This document shows positions 1-7,420 of a DNA stretch of 64,000 bases, piece after piece (position 1 is the stretch's first letter; the number at the start of each line of letters is the position of its first letter). The notes below the pieces were generated by a model, which saw nothing but the letters and a program-made list of their open reading frames with translations, had not been told where the DNA came from and did not search any database. A program made the position numbers and the translations under genes. The DNA comes from Leptonema illini DSM 21528 (lineage in GTDB: Bacteria > Spirochaetota > Leptospiria > Leptospirales > Leptonemataceae): positions 4,114,115-4,178,114 of the forward strand of contig NZ_JH597773.1 in assembly GCF_000243335.1 (NCBI RefSeq), written 5' to 3'.

Positions 1-1370
1 GAAGCGACGTAGAGGATCTCACCGTCGCCTTCGTATTCTACACGATGCGGAAAGCGCACGACGTCGATGCCGTCGGGCGACTCGCTTTCAGGCTTGCGCA
101 GTACATGCCAGATCGCCGGATCTTCCGCTCCGAGTACCCAGAGCGCCGTTCCGCGAAAGCCGAACTCGCGACCGACGCGCATCTGATTGAAGGCCGTACT
201 GGCATCGAGAAACCAGACGGTTCGCTCTTTGCCGTCTTCGTCGATATAACGAAAGTAGGGGTTGAGCGCGTCGGGATCGAAACGGATGAAGCTCGATCGG
301 TTATGCTCGGGAAGATGCTCATGGGCGCGATGAAGCGCCGTTTGAAAGCTCAGGGCTTCGGCCGGGCCATGTTCGGGCCAGTCATAGGCGTAGCAGGCGA
401 TGCCAAGCACCGTTTTTTCCGGTGGTACGTGCTCTGCAAATTCGCGCAGGGAGTTATACAGCCAGGGAGCGGAGGCGATAGGACCGGGTTCTCCGCCGGA
501 ATAATGCTCGTCATAGGCCATAGGGATAACGAAATCCGCCTGCTCGGCAAGCTGTCGTATGGGGATCTCGGGACGGTTCAGTTCGACGTCGATCGTTACA
601 AGCAGATCATGCTTGCGGAACTCCGCTGAGAGCTCCTGCATAAAAAGCACAAGAAGATCATAGTCTTTTCGATACAGATTCTCGAAGTCGATGTTGATAC
701 CGTGAAACTGCTCTTTCATGACGAAGTCGCGCAGATCGGCGATGAGCTTCGTTCTGTTCTTCGGATTGCGCAATAGACGCGAGACTCGCTCAGGACGGAA
801 CTCTCCCCCTTCGGCATTGTTGATAACGGGCAGGATCTTGATCTTCTCTTCGCGACAGATGCGCACGACCTCAAGGTTCTTGATGTTCAGCGTCGGGTCC
901 CAGTCACGCGTCGTGAACCCCGTTCCCGACGGATTCAGATGCAGCCACTCGGGAAAGAGATGTGTGAGGTCTTCGCGTGCCTCGTTCAACGAGCTCAATC
1001 CGGCCACTCGCCAGACGCTGTAGAAGGCGGCAACGACGGTCTCTCCTCTGTAGCCGACGGATGTCTGATGCTTGCGCTTTGTGATCTCGCGAAAGAGCTG
1101 CTGTTTGGCCTGCTGCAGCAGATAGCGGCTGAGTCGGTCTTCATGATCGGGCAGATCGGGCAGGATAGCCGTGCGAGCTCGCGTCGTCTTCAGATCGCCG
1201 ACGGCGGGCAGAAAGGGCGCGGCCAGCAGGCTCAGAAAGAAGAGAAAGGAAAGAAGCACCAGGGTAAAGGCAAGGGCCGCTCCTATACCCGTTAGCCTTC
1301 GTCCGCGGCGACCACTCGGGTCAAAGAAAACCTGACGTTCCGTTTTCAGGAGTCCAGCAATTCCCCGCAA
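1..1370 (-). CDS. GH18-type glycoside hydrolase domain protein, C-terminus cut by window edge
   Basis: The reverse-strand frame stays open from the left edge up to a TGA at 1382-1380. The product begins with a short basic segment, then one hydrophobic membrane helix (codons near 1293-1225), then an extracytoplasmic domain. That domain carries the GH18 barrel pattern: LFPEWLHL, KILPVINN, and HGINIDFENL at about 718-690, matching the catalytic DxxDxE-type strand, followed by VIPMAYDEHYS. About 456 codons are visible and the C-terminus lies outside the window. GH18 domains of this form occur alone or fused to polysaccharide deacetylase and GT2 modules. Which applies here cannot be seen. No ATG lies at the front of the open stretch, and the first usable start is TTG at 1370-1368. 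The same frame continues upstream past the TGA to an ATG at 1454 (separate entry). Domain call firm, start uncertain. Confidence 0.75.
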   Translation of the reverse strand, partial: MRGIAGLLKTERQVFFDPSGRRGRRLTGIGAALAFTLVLLSFLFFLSLLAAPFLPAVGDLKTTRARTAILPDLPDHEDRLSRYLLQQAKQQLFREITKRKHQTSVGYRGETVVAAFYSVWRVAGLSSLNEAREDLTHLFPEWLHLNPSGTGFTTRDWDPTLNIKNLEVVRICREEKIKILPVINNAEGGEFRPERVSRLLRNPKNRTKLIADLRDFVMKEQFHGINIDFENLYRKDYDLLVLFMQELSAEFRKHDLLVTIDVELNRPEIPIRQLAEQADFVIPMAYDEHYSGGEPGPIASAPWLYNSLREFAEHVPPEKTVLGIACYAYDWPEHGPAEALSFQTALHRAHEHLPEHNRSSFIRFDPDALNPYFRYIDEDGKERTVWFLDASTAFNQMRVGREFGFRGTALWVLGAEDPAIWHVLRKPESESPDGIDVVRFPHRVEYEGDGEILYVA

Positions 1371-1379
1371 GAAAGGGGG

Positions 1380-1454
1380 TCAACCTTGAAGCGGATTCAG
1401 GCGCAGAAAGGAACGACCTCCTTGCAGTTTTTCCTCGACAGTGAGCAAATGCAT
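1380..1454 (-). other. in-frame 24-codon segment ending in TGA just before the GH18 gene
   Basis: An ATG at 1454-1452 opens 24 codons in exactly the same frame as the GH18 gene and ends at TGA 1382-1380, ten bases before the candidate TTG start. Its end reads LRLNPLQG-stop-PPFLRGIAG, which looks like continuous coding sequence interrupted by one stop. A strong ribosome-binding match (AAGGAGG, reverse complement of about 1418-1424) lies inside it. It is either a leader peptide, or the original N-terminus lost to a nonsense mutation or a base-call error. Confidence 0.4.
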
Positions 1455-1556
1455 ATTTTATACTCTTTAAAGTAATATTGATCCGCTTTTGTTCGGAATC
1501 TCTACATGATATCGTCCTCTGCAGCGTCTCATTCTTTAATCTATTCGAGGTACACT

Positions 1557-1973
1557 ATGGAGCCCTGGCTGAAGGATTACTACGGACAGCATGCGCGGTT
1601 GGGGGAACTTGCCGTCCGATTACAGAAAGGCCTTGAAGACGGACAGGATGAGGCTGCACTCATTTCTGTGCTTGCCGAGCTGATGGCCGTTTTGCGGCTT
1701 CATCTTGCACTTGAGGATCACGTTCTTTATCCCGTTCTTCGTCAATCGCAAGTGGCCGGAGTGGCGGCGAAGGCGAAGCAGTTTCAGGACGAGATGGGCA
1801 GCCTGCTACCCGTCGTCGTCGGCTTCATCGATCGATGGTACTCGGTCAATGCCGTGCGCGAGAATGCGGCCGTTTTTCAGAAAGAGGCGGCCGGGTTGCT
1901 TGAGGCGCTTTTCACTCGCGTTCGTCGCGAGAATCAGGAGCTGTATCCGATGGCCGAAGGAGCTCGTATCTGA
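1557..1973 (+). CDS. hemerythrin-like (HHE) four-helix protein, degenerate iron site
   Basis: This is a 138-residue cytoplasmic protein with the hemerythrin/HHE helix pattern. His12 lies in YYGQHARL, and His49 and Glu53 in [14 protein letters not shown] second copy of the pattern, [11 protein letters not shown], has Arg121 where the fourth-helix histidine is expected, and no histidine is present in the third helix (around [10 protein letters not shown]). Family members bind a di-iron centre and sense or carry O2 or NO. With roughly half of the ligands missing, iron binding is doubtful. The ATG at 1557 is preferred over an in-frame ATG at 1506 because AGGT sits about 8 bases before it and the conserved helix starts there. 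The stop overlaps the next start (TGATG), so the chemoreceptor-type gene is probably translationally coupled. Confidence 0.72.
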   Translation: MEPWLKDYYGQHARLGELAVRLQKGLEDGQDEAALISVLAELMAVLRLHLALEDHVLYPVLRQSQVAGVAAKAKQFQDEMGSLLPVVVGFIDRWYSVNAVRENAAVFQKEAAGLLEALFTRVRRENQELYPMAEGARI

Positions 1974-3118
1974 TGAATCCGGTTCTGTTATCGCTTCTTT
2001 TCGCCGGTGCTCTTCTCGTTATCCTGATTCCTGCGATCTTTCTCATCCGCATGAGAGAACGTCGCCGTTTGAGACGAGAGTATGCGCCCCTGCTCGACGC
2101 CATCGATCGCTTGAGTTCGATGAATCTTCTCATTCCGGCCGACAGAATGGCGTCCATTCCGCCCTGGTTTCGAACCTTATCAGACCTGATTCAGCGCATC
2201 CAGTTCGAGTCGTATCGCTTTCGCGAAACAAGCGGAGCTATGCGCAAGATCAGCGACGATGCGCTTCAGTTTCAAGAGAGACAGGAGCAGGAGTTTCGGG
2301 CCTACTTTCAGCTGTTGCAGCAGGCAGGTGGAATTCTCGCCCGTCTTGAAGAGGATGTGCAGCGGCAATCAAGTATTCTGGAGAAGATGCTCGCCCGTGG
2401 GATGGCGTTATCCGAATCGCTTGTCGCTTCGGGCACGAAGCTGCAGGAGCTGGAAGAGAGGTTTCGAAAGTCGGCGAGAGAGGGAATGGAAGGCCAGGCC
2501 TCGCTTGTTGAGGTGAAGCAGTCGATGAATGAAATCGATGCCGGTTTCCAGCGCATCGCCGATATCGTCGATTTCATTACCGAGATATCGGATCAGACGA
2601 ATCTTCTCGCCCTGAACGCTTCTATTGAGGCTGCTCGAGCCGGTCAGGCCGGTCGCGGCTTCGCTGTCGTCGCTCAGGAGGTTTCGCGTCTGGCCGATCG
2701 TACGATGACGGGCGTGAAGGATATTCTCGATCTGATGAACCAGACGGAAAGCTCGCTTGCCGGCGCACATCAGAGCATTGAACAGAAGCTATCGGGCCGA
2801 CTGGATGATCTTTTGAAAGGCCTGCAGCATGCAGTAGCGCAGCTCGAAAGCTTTGCCGCTGAGAACCGTGAACAGGGCGAACAGGTCAATCAGTTCCTGA
2901 TCAATTCAAGGGAGCTTCGCGATCAGTCAAAGCAGCTTTTTTCAAGTATGGAAGAGCAGCGTCGCGCCGCCGATCAGGTATTTTCTTCGGGGAAGGGTAT
3001 TCTTGACGATTTGCAGAAGAACTTCTTTCGCATGCATGAACTGGCCGCCGTCGCCGACGAAGCCGAGGCTCAGTACAGTGATCTGAAAGGGATTCTCGAA
3101 CGCTTTCGCGCTCAATAA
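1973..3118 (+). CDS. membrane-tethered methyl-accepting chemotaxis-type signalling protein without sensor domain
   Basis: The 381-residue product has one N-terminal membrane helix (about residues 4-25, ending in the basic run [11 protein letters not shown]). A long coiled coil follows, and then the conserved hairpin tip of chemoreceptor signalling domains, [18 protein letters not shown], at about residues 205-225, where CheA and CheW dock. I see no periplasmic loop and no HAMP domain, so it cannot sense outside ligands by itself. It starts on the last base of the hemerythrin-like stop codon. Known receptors such as Desulfovibrio DcrH carry hemerythrin fused to the receptor, so the neighbour may be a separate input subunit (inference). 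A shared hairpin follows at 3126. Confidence 0.85.
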   Translation: MNPVLLSLLFAGALLVILIPAIFLIRMRERRRLRREYAPLLDAIDRLSSMNLLIPADRMASIPPWFRTLSDLIQRIQFESYRFRETSGAMRKISDDALQFQERQEQEFRAYFQLLQQAGGILARLEEDVQRQSSILEKMLARGMALSESLVASGTKLQELEERFRKSAREGMEGQASLVEVKQSMNEIDAGFQRIADIVDFITEISDQTNLLALNASIEAARAGQAGRGFAVVAQEVSRLADRTMTGVKDILDLMNQTESSLAGAHQSIEQKLSGRLDDLLKGLQHAVAQLESFAAENREQGEQVNQFLINSRELRDQSKQLFSSMEEQRRAADQVFSSGKGILDDLQKNFFRMHELAAVADEAEAQYSDLKGILERFRAQ

Positions 3119-3125
3119 CAGAATA

Positions 3126-3154
3126 GCAGGCCGCTTCAAGAAGAAGCAGCCTGC
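3126..3154. terminator. hairpin between convergent genes
   Basis: The arms gcaggc-c-gcttc and gaagc-a-gcctgc pair with one mismatch around a 5-base loop. The hairpin lies between the stop of the chemoreceptor-type gene (3118) and the stop of the lipase (3164). No T-tract follows on either strand. Position suggests a shared, bidirectional transcription end. Confidence 0.5.
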
Positions 3155-3163
3155 ATCAGCCGA

Positions 3164-4282
3164 TCAGTCGTAATACGCTATGTAGTCGATGATAGCCGCG
3201 TAGAATTCAATCTCATCGAACGTATCAGGCGGAACTCCGACAACGTCAAGGTGATCCTGTTCGATCACCGCCGTCGCCGACGTCATCTGCGTCGAGGTCG
3301 GAGCGTTCAGGTTCGACACATAACCCGTCGACGATTCCGTTCCGATATAATCGAACAGACCCAGTCCGTAGACGGTGTAATAGAGTCGATAACCCATCTG
3401 CTGCGAATTGATACCCACAAGGCCGTCATCGTCACGGTCCGTGCGACTTCCGTCGCCTTTACCGGCCGCTCCGTCGTTATCGCAGTCATCGACGCAGTAG
3501 CCGTCGCCGTCGATATCATAGAGGCCGTTCACAAGCAGGAACAGAGCCGGATTCACCGACAGACCGTTCTGCGCCGTCATCAGCGAGCCGTAGCGCGAGG
3601 CATAGGTCGAGCTCACAGGATACTTAACGTTGAAGTCTTTCGCACCCGTCGTCTTGCCGTCGTTCGCATCGTAGTCGTTATAAACGAGCTGCTTCGCCGC
3701 GGCGATGCCGTCGTTACCCGAACCGTAGATCGTATTGCCGAAGATCGTCGCAAGGGCGTTGATCACGTTTGTGACGCCGGGCTTCAGATCGAGGATGTAC
3801 TTCGCCGTCGGAGAGCCGCGGTGAGGCGACGAAACGCTGATCAGCACCTTTACGACGGTACGTCCTTTACGCAGGTACAGCTCTTTTGCCGCCTTGCGCG
3901 CATCGAGACCGCCCTGCGAGTGACCGACGATGTTTACATAAGAAGCGCCGACGGTGGCCATGTAGCCTTCGGTGTCGTTCGCCAGATCGTAGCCGCGCAC
4001 CTCAGAGGTCTGAAATGGCTGAACCTGAGCGGCAAAGGCCTTCTGTCCGGCGTCGATATAGCTGTTGCACGAGACTTCGAGAAACTCGTCGCAGGGATCG
4101 CCGACAAAGGTGCCATAGTCATCGCCCCAGTAGTCGTAGCCAAGAAGGTCATCAAACCCGGCCATACCGTGGGCAAACACAACGGGGTAGGTCGTACGCG
4201 CTGCCCCTGCATGAAGATTTCCGGCCGCTAAGACCAGAAGGATGGCTGGAGCGAGGCTCCAGATAGCAATGTTTTTTCGCAT
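3164..4282 (-). CDS. secreted triacylglycerol lipase (family I type) with acidic calcium-loop insert
   Basis: The 372-residue product has a Sec signal peptide (about 1-26). The oxyanion region PVVFAHGMAG leads to the nucleophile box GHSQGG with Ser122. The catalytic Asp is probably Asp287 in DDDGLVG, and the catalytic His is His344 in QDHLDVVG. This order matches Pseudomonas-type true lipases. Directly before the catalytic Asp, residues 256-283 are an Asp/Gly-rich stretch (DIDGDGYCVDDCDNDG and following) that resembles EF-hand or thrombospondin type-3 calcium loops and contains a CVDDC pair. Cys64 and Cys72 could form a second disulfide. No lipase chaperone gene is adjacent. The gene is monocistronic, ending in the hairpin shared with the convergent gene. 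Confidence 0.88.
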   Translation of the reverse strand: MRKNIAIWSLAPAILLVLAAGNLHAGAARTTYPVVFAHGMAGFDDLLGYDYWGDDYGTFVGDPCDEFLEVSCNSYIDAGQKAFAAQVQPFQTSEVRGYDLANDTEGYMATVGASYVNIVGHSQGGLDARKAAKELYLRKGRTVVKVLISVSSPHRGSPTAKYILDLKPGVTNVINALATIFGNTIYGSGNDGIAAAKQLVYNDYDANDGKTTGAKDFNVKYPVSSTYASRYGSLMTAQNGLSVNPALFLLVNGLYDIDGDGYCVDDCDNDGAAGKGDGSRTDRDDDGLVGINSQQMGYRLYYTVYGLGLFDYIGTESSTGYVSNLNAPTSTQMTSATAVIEQDHLDVVGVPPDTFDEIEFYAAIIDYIAYYD

Positions 4283-4576
4283 GTTCTTTTTCCCGGTTGA
4301 GTTGAAAAAACCCGACCGACGTAAAACTTGCCGCTTACGTTAAGGTTTCGTCAATCGAATTTCGATTCAGAATAAAAGACGCGAGGAAAAAAGGGATCGA
4401 CGTACGTTTGTTGCCGGCGGCAGACTGATCGGTCTCTATGTTTGCAGGAGCTCCAGACTCTCTGTTGATTTGAACGTCATAACCATTTAGAGCCGGTTTT
4501 GAGACGTGTTCTTACGAGATAGCTTGTAGCCAGCAGGCATCCGACTCAGAAAGTGTTTTGATAGACTGAACGCGAT

Positions 4577-4730
4577 AGCAGGCTGCTGAAAAAGCAGCCT
4601 GCTAAGGCAAAATAGGATGTTTTGCCAAAATGGCCTTTTTGGAAAAAGGCCATTTTGTAAGGATTTTTGGGCTTAGCTCAAAAATCCGTCAGCCGAAAAA
4701 GTCCACGGATGGACTTTTTCAGCAGCCTGA
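4577..4730. repeat. block of five perfect hairpins bounded by a 16-bp inverted repeat
   Basis: Five back-to-back stem-loops occupy 4577-4720: 4577-4587/4593-4603 (11-bp stem), 4606-4612/4620-4626 (7 bp), 4626-4640/4643-4657 (15 bp, 2-base loop), 4661-4669/4679-4687 (9 bp) and 4695-4705/4710-4720 (11 bp). The outer segments 4579-4594 and 4714-4729 are also a perfect 16-bp inverted repeat (core caggctgctgaaaaag). Near-identical sequences flank the block: tgatagactgaa at 4559-4570 and tgataggactgaa at 4728-4740. It looks like an inserted palindromic or MITE-like element, and it creates a spurious 5' extension of the next gene. Confidence 0.8.
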
Positions 4731-4740
4731 TAGGACTGAA

Positions 4741-5241
4741 GTGGAAAAGATCGTAGAAGAAAGGATCGCAGGAACCCGTGTCGCCTCGATGCAAGTAGAA
4801 AGGGCCTTGCTCGAAGAGTTCGGTCATCTGCTTGCCTCTCAGCTCGAAACACCCGACTATCATGTTCGCATAACACATCCGCTTCATTTAGGTGAAGATT
4901 CCGTCGTTATCCCGCATCTACAGATCGCTCCCGATGCGTCTGAAATGCCCGCTCTCATTATCGAATTTTTTAACGTTCAGAGCAGGCAAACTACGGCGGC
5001 GCGCCTCCGACTATACGAAAGGCATCGTATTCGTGAGTACTGGGCCATTGATCTTGATACGCGCGAGCTGGACCGATACGTACTACTTGAAGGCTATTAC
5101 CTGCCGCCGCATGCCTTCGATCTGCGAACGGACGCGGTCTTCTCTGTGGTCTTTCCCGAGCTGCGTCTTGAGCCCGCTTTTACGGGCTGGTCGATGTATG
5201 AGTCGAGCGATTTGCCGTCACACGATACGCCGGCGCAGTGA
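4741..5241 (+). CDS. Uma2-family (DUF820) nuclease-fold protein, divergent
   Basis: About 166 residues from GTG 4741. The core PALIIEFFNVQS...LRLYERHRIREYWAIDLDTRELDRYVL matches the Uma2 pattern (PDL..EV.S...K..LYE..GV.EYWIVD), a PD-(D/E)XK-like nuclease fold common in cyanobacteria and scattered elsewhere. The usual EVLS is EFFN here, the catalytic Lys position is Arg, and the N-terminal YELIDGE block is missing, so activity is doubtful. The frame is open back to 4630, but everything before 4741 is hairpin-element sequence, so a start at GTG 4741 is more reasonable (AGGA lies just upstream). It may be a remnant truncated by the element. It converges with the sirtuin gene 6 bases away. Confidence 0.55.
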   Translation: MEKIVEERIAGTRVASMQVERALLEEFGHLLASQLETPDYHVRITHPLHLGEDSVVIPHLQIAPDASEMPALIIEFFNVQSRQTTAARLRLYERHRIREYWAIDLDTRELDRYVLLEGYYLPPHAFDLRTDAVFSVVFPELRLEPAFTGWSMYESSDLPSHDTPAQ

Positions 5242-5247
5242 AGCGAA

Positions 5248-6015
5248 TCAGGAATTGGCTTCGTCAACGATACGGCGGATGGCAAGCATCGATTCAGCAG
5301 CCCTGCCCGGAAGAAAGTGGCGTACGATCTTGCTCAGCTCCGTGCGATCCGGATTGATTTCGAGCGTCGGGATGCCGTGTCGCGCCGCCTCGACGACGGG
5401 GCCATATATATACGGAAATACCGCCGATGTGCCGATGACGACGACGCAGTCAAAGCCCCGATTCATCTCGCGCTCATAGACGCGGGTCGCCTCGTAAGGC
5501 AGGGCCTCACCGAACAGCGTTACCTGCGGGCGAATCAGTCCGGCGCATTGCGGACAGGCCGGCGGCAGCTCAAGGCCTATGTAATCGTCTCTTTCTTCTT
5601 CATGTTCGCAGACGGTGCAGGAAAGTCGATGCAGGTTCCCGTGGATCTCGACGAGCTTCTCGGAGCCGGCCATATGATGGAAGCCGTCGACGTTCTGCGT
5701 CAGAACCCAGAGCCGTTTCTTTTTTTTCTCAAGATAGGCAAGTGTCTCATGGGCGGCGTTAGGCCTGCGTCCACGGCTGCTTTTTTCAAGTTCGAGCAGG
5801 TACTTCCAGGTGAGCTCCGGACGCCGCTCAAACATATCAATCGACAGGATGTCTTCGATGGCATAACCTTCTTCGGTCTGGCCCGTATTATACAGACCTC
5901 CCACGCCTCTGTAGGTCGGCAGACCGGAATCGGCTGAGATGCCTGCTCCGGTGATAACGAGAATGTTGTCCTGTTCGAGGAAAAGTCGGGCCGCCTGCTC
6001 TATGGTCGTCTGCAC
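5248..6015 (-). CDS. sirtuin (SIR2 family NAD-dependent protein deacylase)
   Basis: The 255-residue cytosolic enzyme removes acyl groups from lysines using NAD. Visible motifs in order: the NAD loop GAGISADSGLPTYRG (about 22-36), TQNVDGFHH (about 105), the catalytic His in VEIHGNLH (about 125), a zinc tetrad formed by CTVC and CPQC, and IGTSAVFPYI and LEINPD for NAD ribose binding. GLPTYRG differs from the GIPDFRG of canonical bacterial CobB (Pro kept, Asp and Phe replaced). It is therefore a divergent sirtuin, and its acyl preference cannot be read. An acetyl-CoA synthetase gene, a classic sirtuin target, occurs 27 kb away. Single gene, divergent from olsB. Confidence 0.9.
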   Translation of the reverse strand: MQTTIEQAARLFLEQDNILVITGAGISADSGLPTYRGVGGLYNTGQTEEGYAIEDILSIDMFERRPELTWKYLLELEKSSRGRRPNAAHETLAYLEKKKKRLWVLTQNVDGFHHMAGSEKLVEIHGNLHRLSCTVCEHEEERDDYIGLELPPACPQCAGLIRPQVTLFGEALPYEATRVYEREMNRGFDCVVVIGTSAVFPYIYGPVVEAARHGIPTLEINPDRTELSKIVRHFLPGRAAESMLAIRRIVDEANS

Positions 6016-6197
6016 GTTTCAATCTGATGACGCAGACGTATTCAGTAAAGTCATTTTGAATCCGAATCGCTCCCGGAAACCGCCCGGACTCTGAAACTCC
6101 GGAAGGACTTCAGGAGTCACATAGAAAACCGCATACTGTCACACAATCATCACACAGTACGGCGACGCTATGCACATCTAACCTGAGAGGAAAACTC

Positions 6198-6965
6198 ATG
6201 CAAGGTGTTGCGTTAAAAGAGAAACAGCTGGAAGTGCGTCTCGCAGAAAACCAGCTTGAAATCGAGCAGACACTGTCTCTTCGATACGACGTGTTCAATC
6301 GCGAACTGGGCGAGGGCCTGCCCGAATCGGCCGCCACATGCAAGGATCGCGATGAATATGATTTCTACTGTGATCATCTGATCGTCGTCGACAGAGCGTC
6401 CGAGGATCGCATCGTCGGAACCTACCGCCTCCTGAGAGGTTCCGTCGCTCGCGCTAACATCGGCTTTTACTCCGACAACGAATTCGATCTGTCTCGCATC
6501 TATGACCTGAAAGACGAAACGGCTGAGATCGGCCGCAGCTGCGTGCATCCCGATTACAGAGACGGATCGGTCATCGGTCTTCTGTGGACCGGCCTTGGCT
6601 GGTACATCAAGAAGCATGACATCCGCTATCTGATGGGATGCGGCTCGGTGCATGACACTACCGTCGAAACCGCCAACGAGGCCTTCGCTTTTTTTAGAGA
6701 GAAGAATCACCTTGTCGACGCCGATCTGCGCGTAACGCCGCGTAACTCTCATCGCATGGAAGGGTTTAACCCTCTGCATCAACCCGAGAATCTGAAGGCG
6801 GCCATGTGGAAGATTCCGCCGCTGCTTCATGGTTATACGAAGGTGGGAGCGAAAATCGGCGGCGAGCCGGCTCTCGATGCCGTCTTTGGAACGACCGACT
6901 TCTTTATCTTTTTCGACTCAAAGAAGATCTCGGATCGCTACGAGAAGCACTACCTGAAAGACTGA
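6198..6965 (+). CDS. olsB: ornithine-acyl-ACP N-acyltransferase (OlsB-type GNAT), ornithine lipid synthesis
   Basis: The 255-residue GNAT-fold protein matches the OlsB/hemolysin-like acyltransferase family, which transfers a 3-hydroxyacyl chain from ACP to ornithine to give lyso-ornithine lipid. Diagnostic blocks are LSLRYDVFNRELGEG, DEYDFYCDHLIVVD, IVGTYRLLRG, AEIGRSCVHPDYRDG and LMGCGSVH. The start at 6198 has a good GAGAGGAAAA ribosome site. No olsA-like O-acyltransferase is adjacent, so the second step must be encoded elsewhere. The leader holds a TACTGT/ACAGTA inverted repeat (6134-6139 and 6154-6159) that could be an operator. A hairpin at 6987-7018 follows. Confidence 0.8.
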   Translation: MQGVALKEKQLEVRLAENQLEIEQTLSLRYDVFNRELGEGLPESAATCKDRDEYDFYCDHLIVVDRASEDRIVGTYRLLRGSVARANIGFYSDNEFDLSRIYDLKDETAEIGRSCVHPDYRDGSVIGLLWTGLGWYIKKHDIRYLMGCGSVHDTTVETANEAFAFFREKNHLVDADLRVTPRNSHRMEGFNPLHQPENLKAAMWKIPPLLHGYTKVGAKIGGEPALDAVFGTTDFFIFFDSKKISDRYEKHYLKD

Positions 6966-6986
6966 CTCCTCTCTCTTTTAACGCAC

Positions 6987-7018
6987 TCCCGTGCAGGGCC
7001 GATCGAACCTGCACGGGA
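6987..7018 (+). terminator. hairpin after olsB
   Basis: The 11-bp perfect stem tcccgtgcagg / cctgcacggga encloses a 10-base loop, 22 bases after the olsB stop. There is no downstream T-run. The same pattern, a strong stem without a U-tract, appears at 3126 and 58591, so it may be a local terminator style. Confidence 0.5.
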
Positions 7019-7139
7019 GACTCGTCCGCTATCGGTGCCATTCAGACCGCATCTGAGATTGTAACTCAAAAACAACTCCTGTTCACTCTCGCTTCATCAT
7101 CGCAATTGACCGCCGCTTCGACTTCAACGTTTTCGTTGC

Positions 7140-7319
7140 ATGGCAGATGCGACAGATACCATATTGAAGGCGATGAAAAAGGCAGGCAAGCCCATACAGG
7201 CCGGCGAGCTCGAAAAGGCGACCGGGCTACCGCGCAAAGACATCGATAAGGCTATGAAACTCTTAAAAGAAAGCGGTGCGATCGTATCGCCGAAACGCTG
7301 CTACTGGGAACCCGCCTGA
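7140..7319 (+). CDS. small winged-helix DNA-binding-like protein (59 aa)
   Basis: An ATG at 7140 opens 59 codons ending at TGA 7317-7319. The sequence ILKAMKKAGKPIQAGELEKATGLPRKDIDKAMKLLKESGAIVSPKRCYWEP has the helix-turn-helix plus wing layout of minimal winged-helix regulators: helix 1 about 5-15, recognition helix about 31-44, wing about 47-56. Such one-domain proteins occur as stand-alone repressors or accessory factors, and no partner is obvious here. No clear ribosome site precedes the ATG. It lies alone between olsB and the convergent flavoprotein gene. Coding is supported by intact domain logic and codon use rather than by length. Confidence 0.6.
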   Translation: MADATDTILKAMKKAGKPIQAGELEKATGLPRKDIDKAMKLLKESGAIVSPKRCYWEPA

Positions 7320-7321
7320 AA

Positions 7322-7357
7322 GGAAAAAAAGGCCTCACAGAAGGGAATCTGTGAGGC
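7322..7357 (-). terminator. intrinsic terminator of the flavoprotein operon (reverse strand)
   Basis: A 9-bp perfect stem gcctcacag / ctgtgaggc (7332-7340 and 7349-7357) has an 8-base loop. On the reverse strand it is followed by a run of seven T (A-run at 7324-7330). It lies 64 bases past the flavoprotein stop, in the correct orientation. Confidence 0.8.
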
Positions 7358-7420
7358 AAACTACCAGGGAAACAGGCAGAGAAACAGGAGTTCTCTTACG
7401 TTTTCGTGTGCATGTCGCTT

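Noticed and set aside
45-629. Forward open frame over the left edge
   Set aside because: It lies antisense to the GH18 domain, whose motifs are read clearly on the reverse strand.
3251-4231. Long open frame (326 codons) antisense to the lipase
   Set aside because: It is a mirror of GC-rich codons of the lipase, is Arg/Val-rich with no domain, and has no ribosome site. The reverse-strand lipase has a complete signal peptide and triad.
4630-4740. 5' extension of the Uma2-like gene
   Set aside because: The codons fall in hairpins of the palindromic element and have no family similarity.
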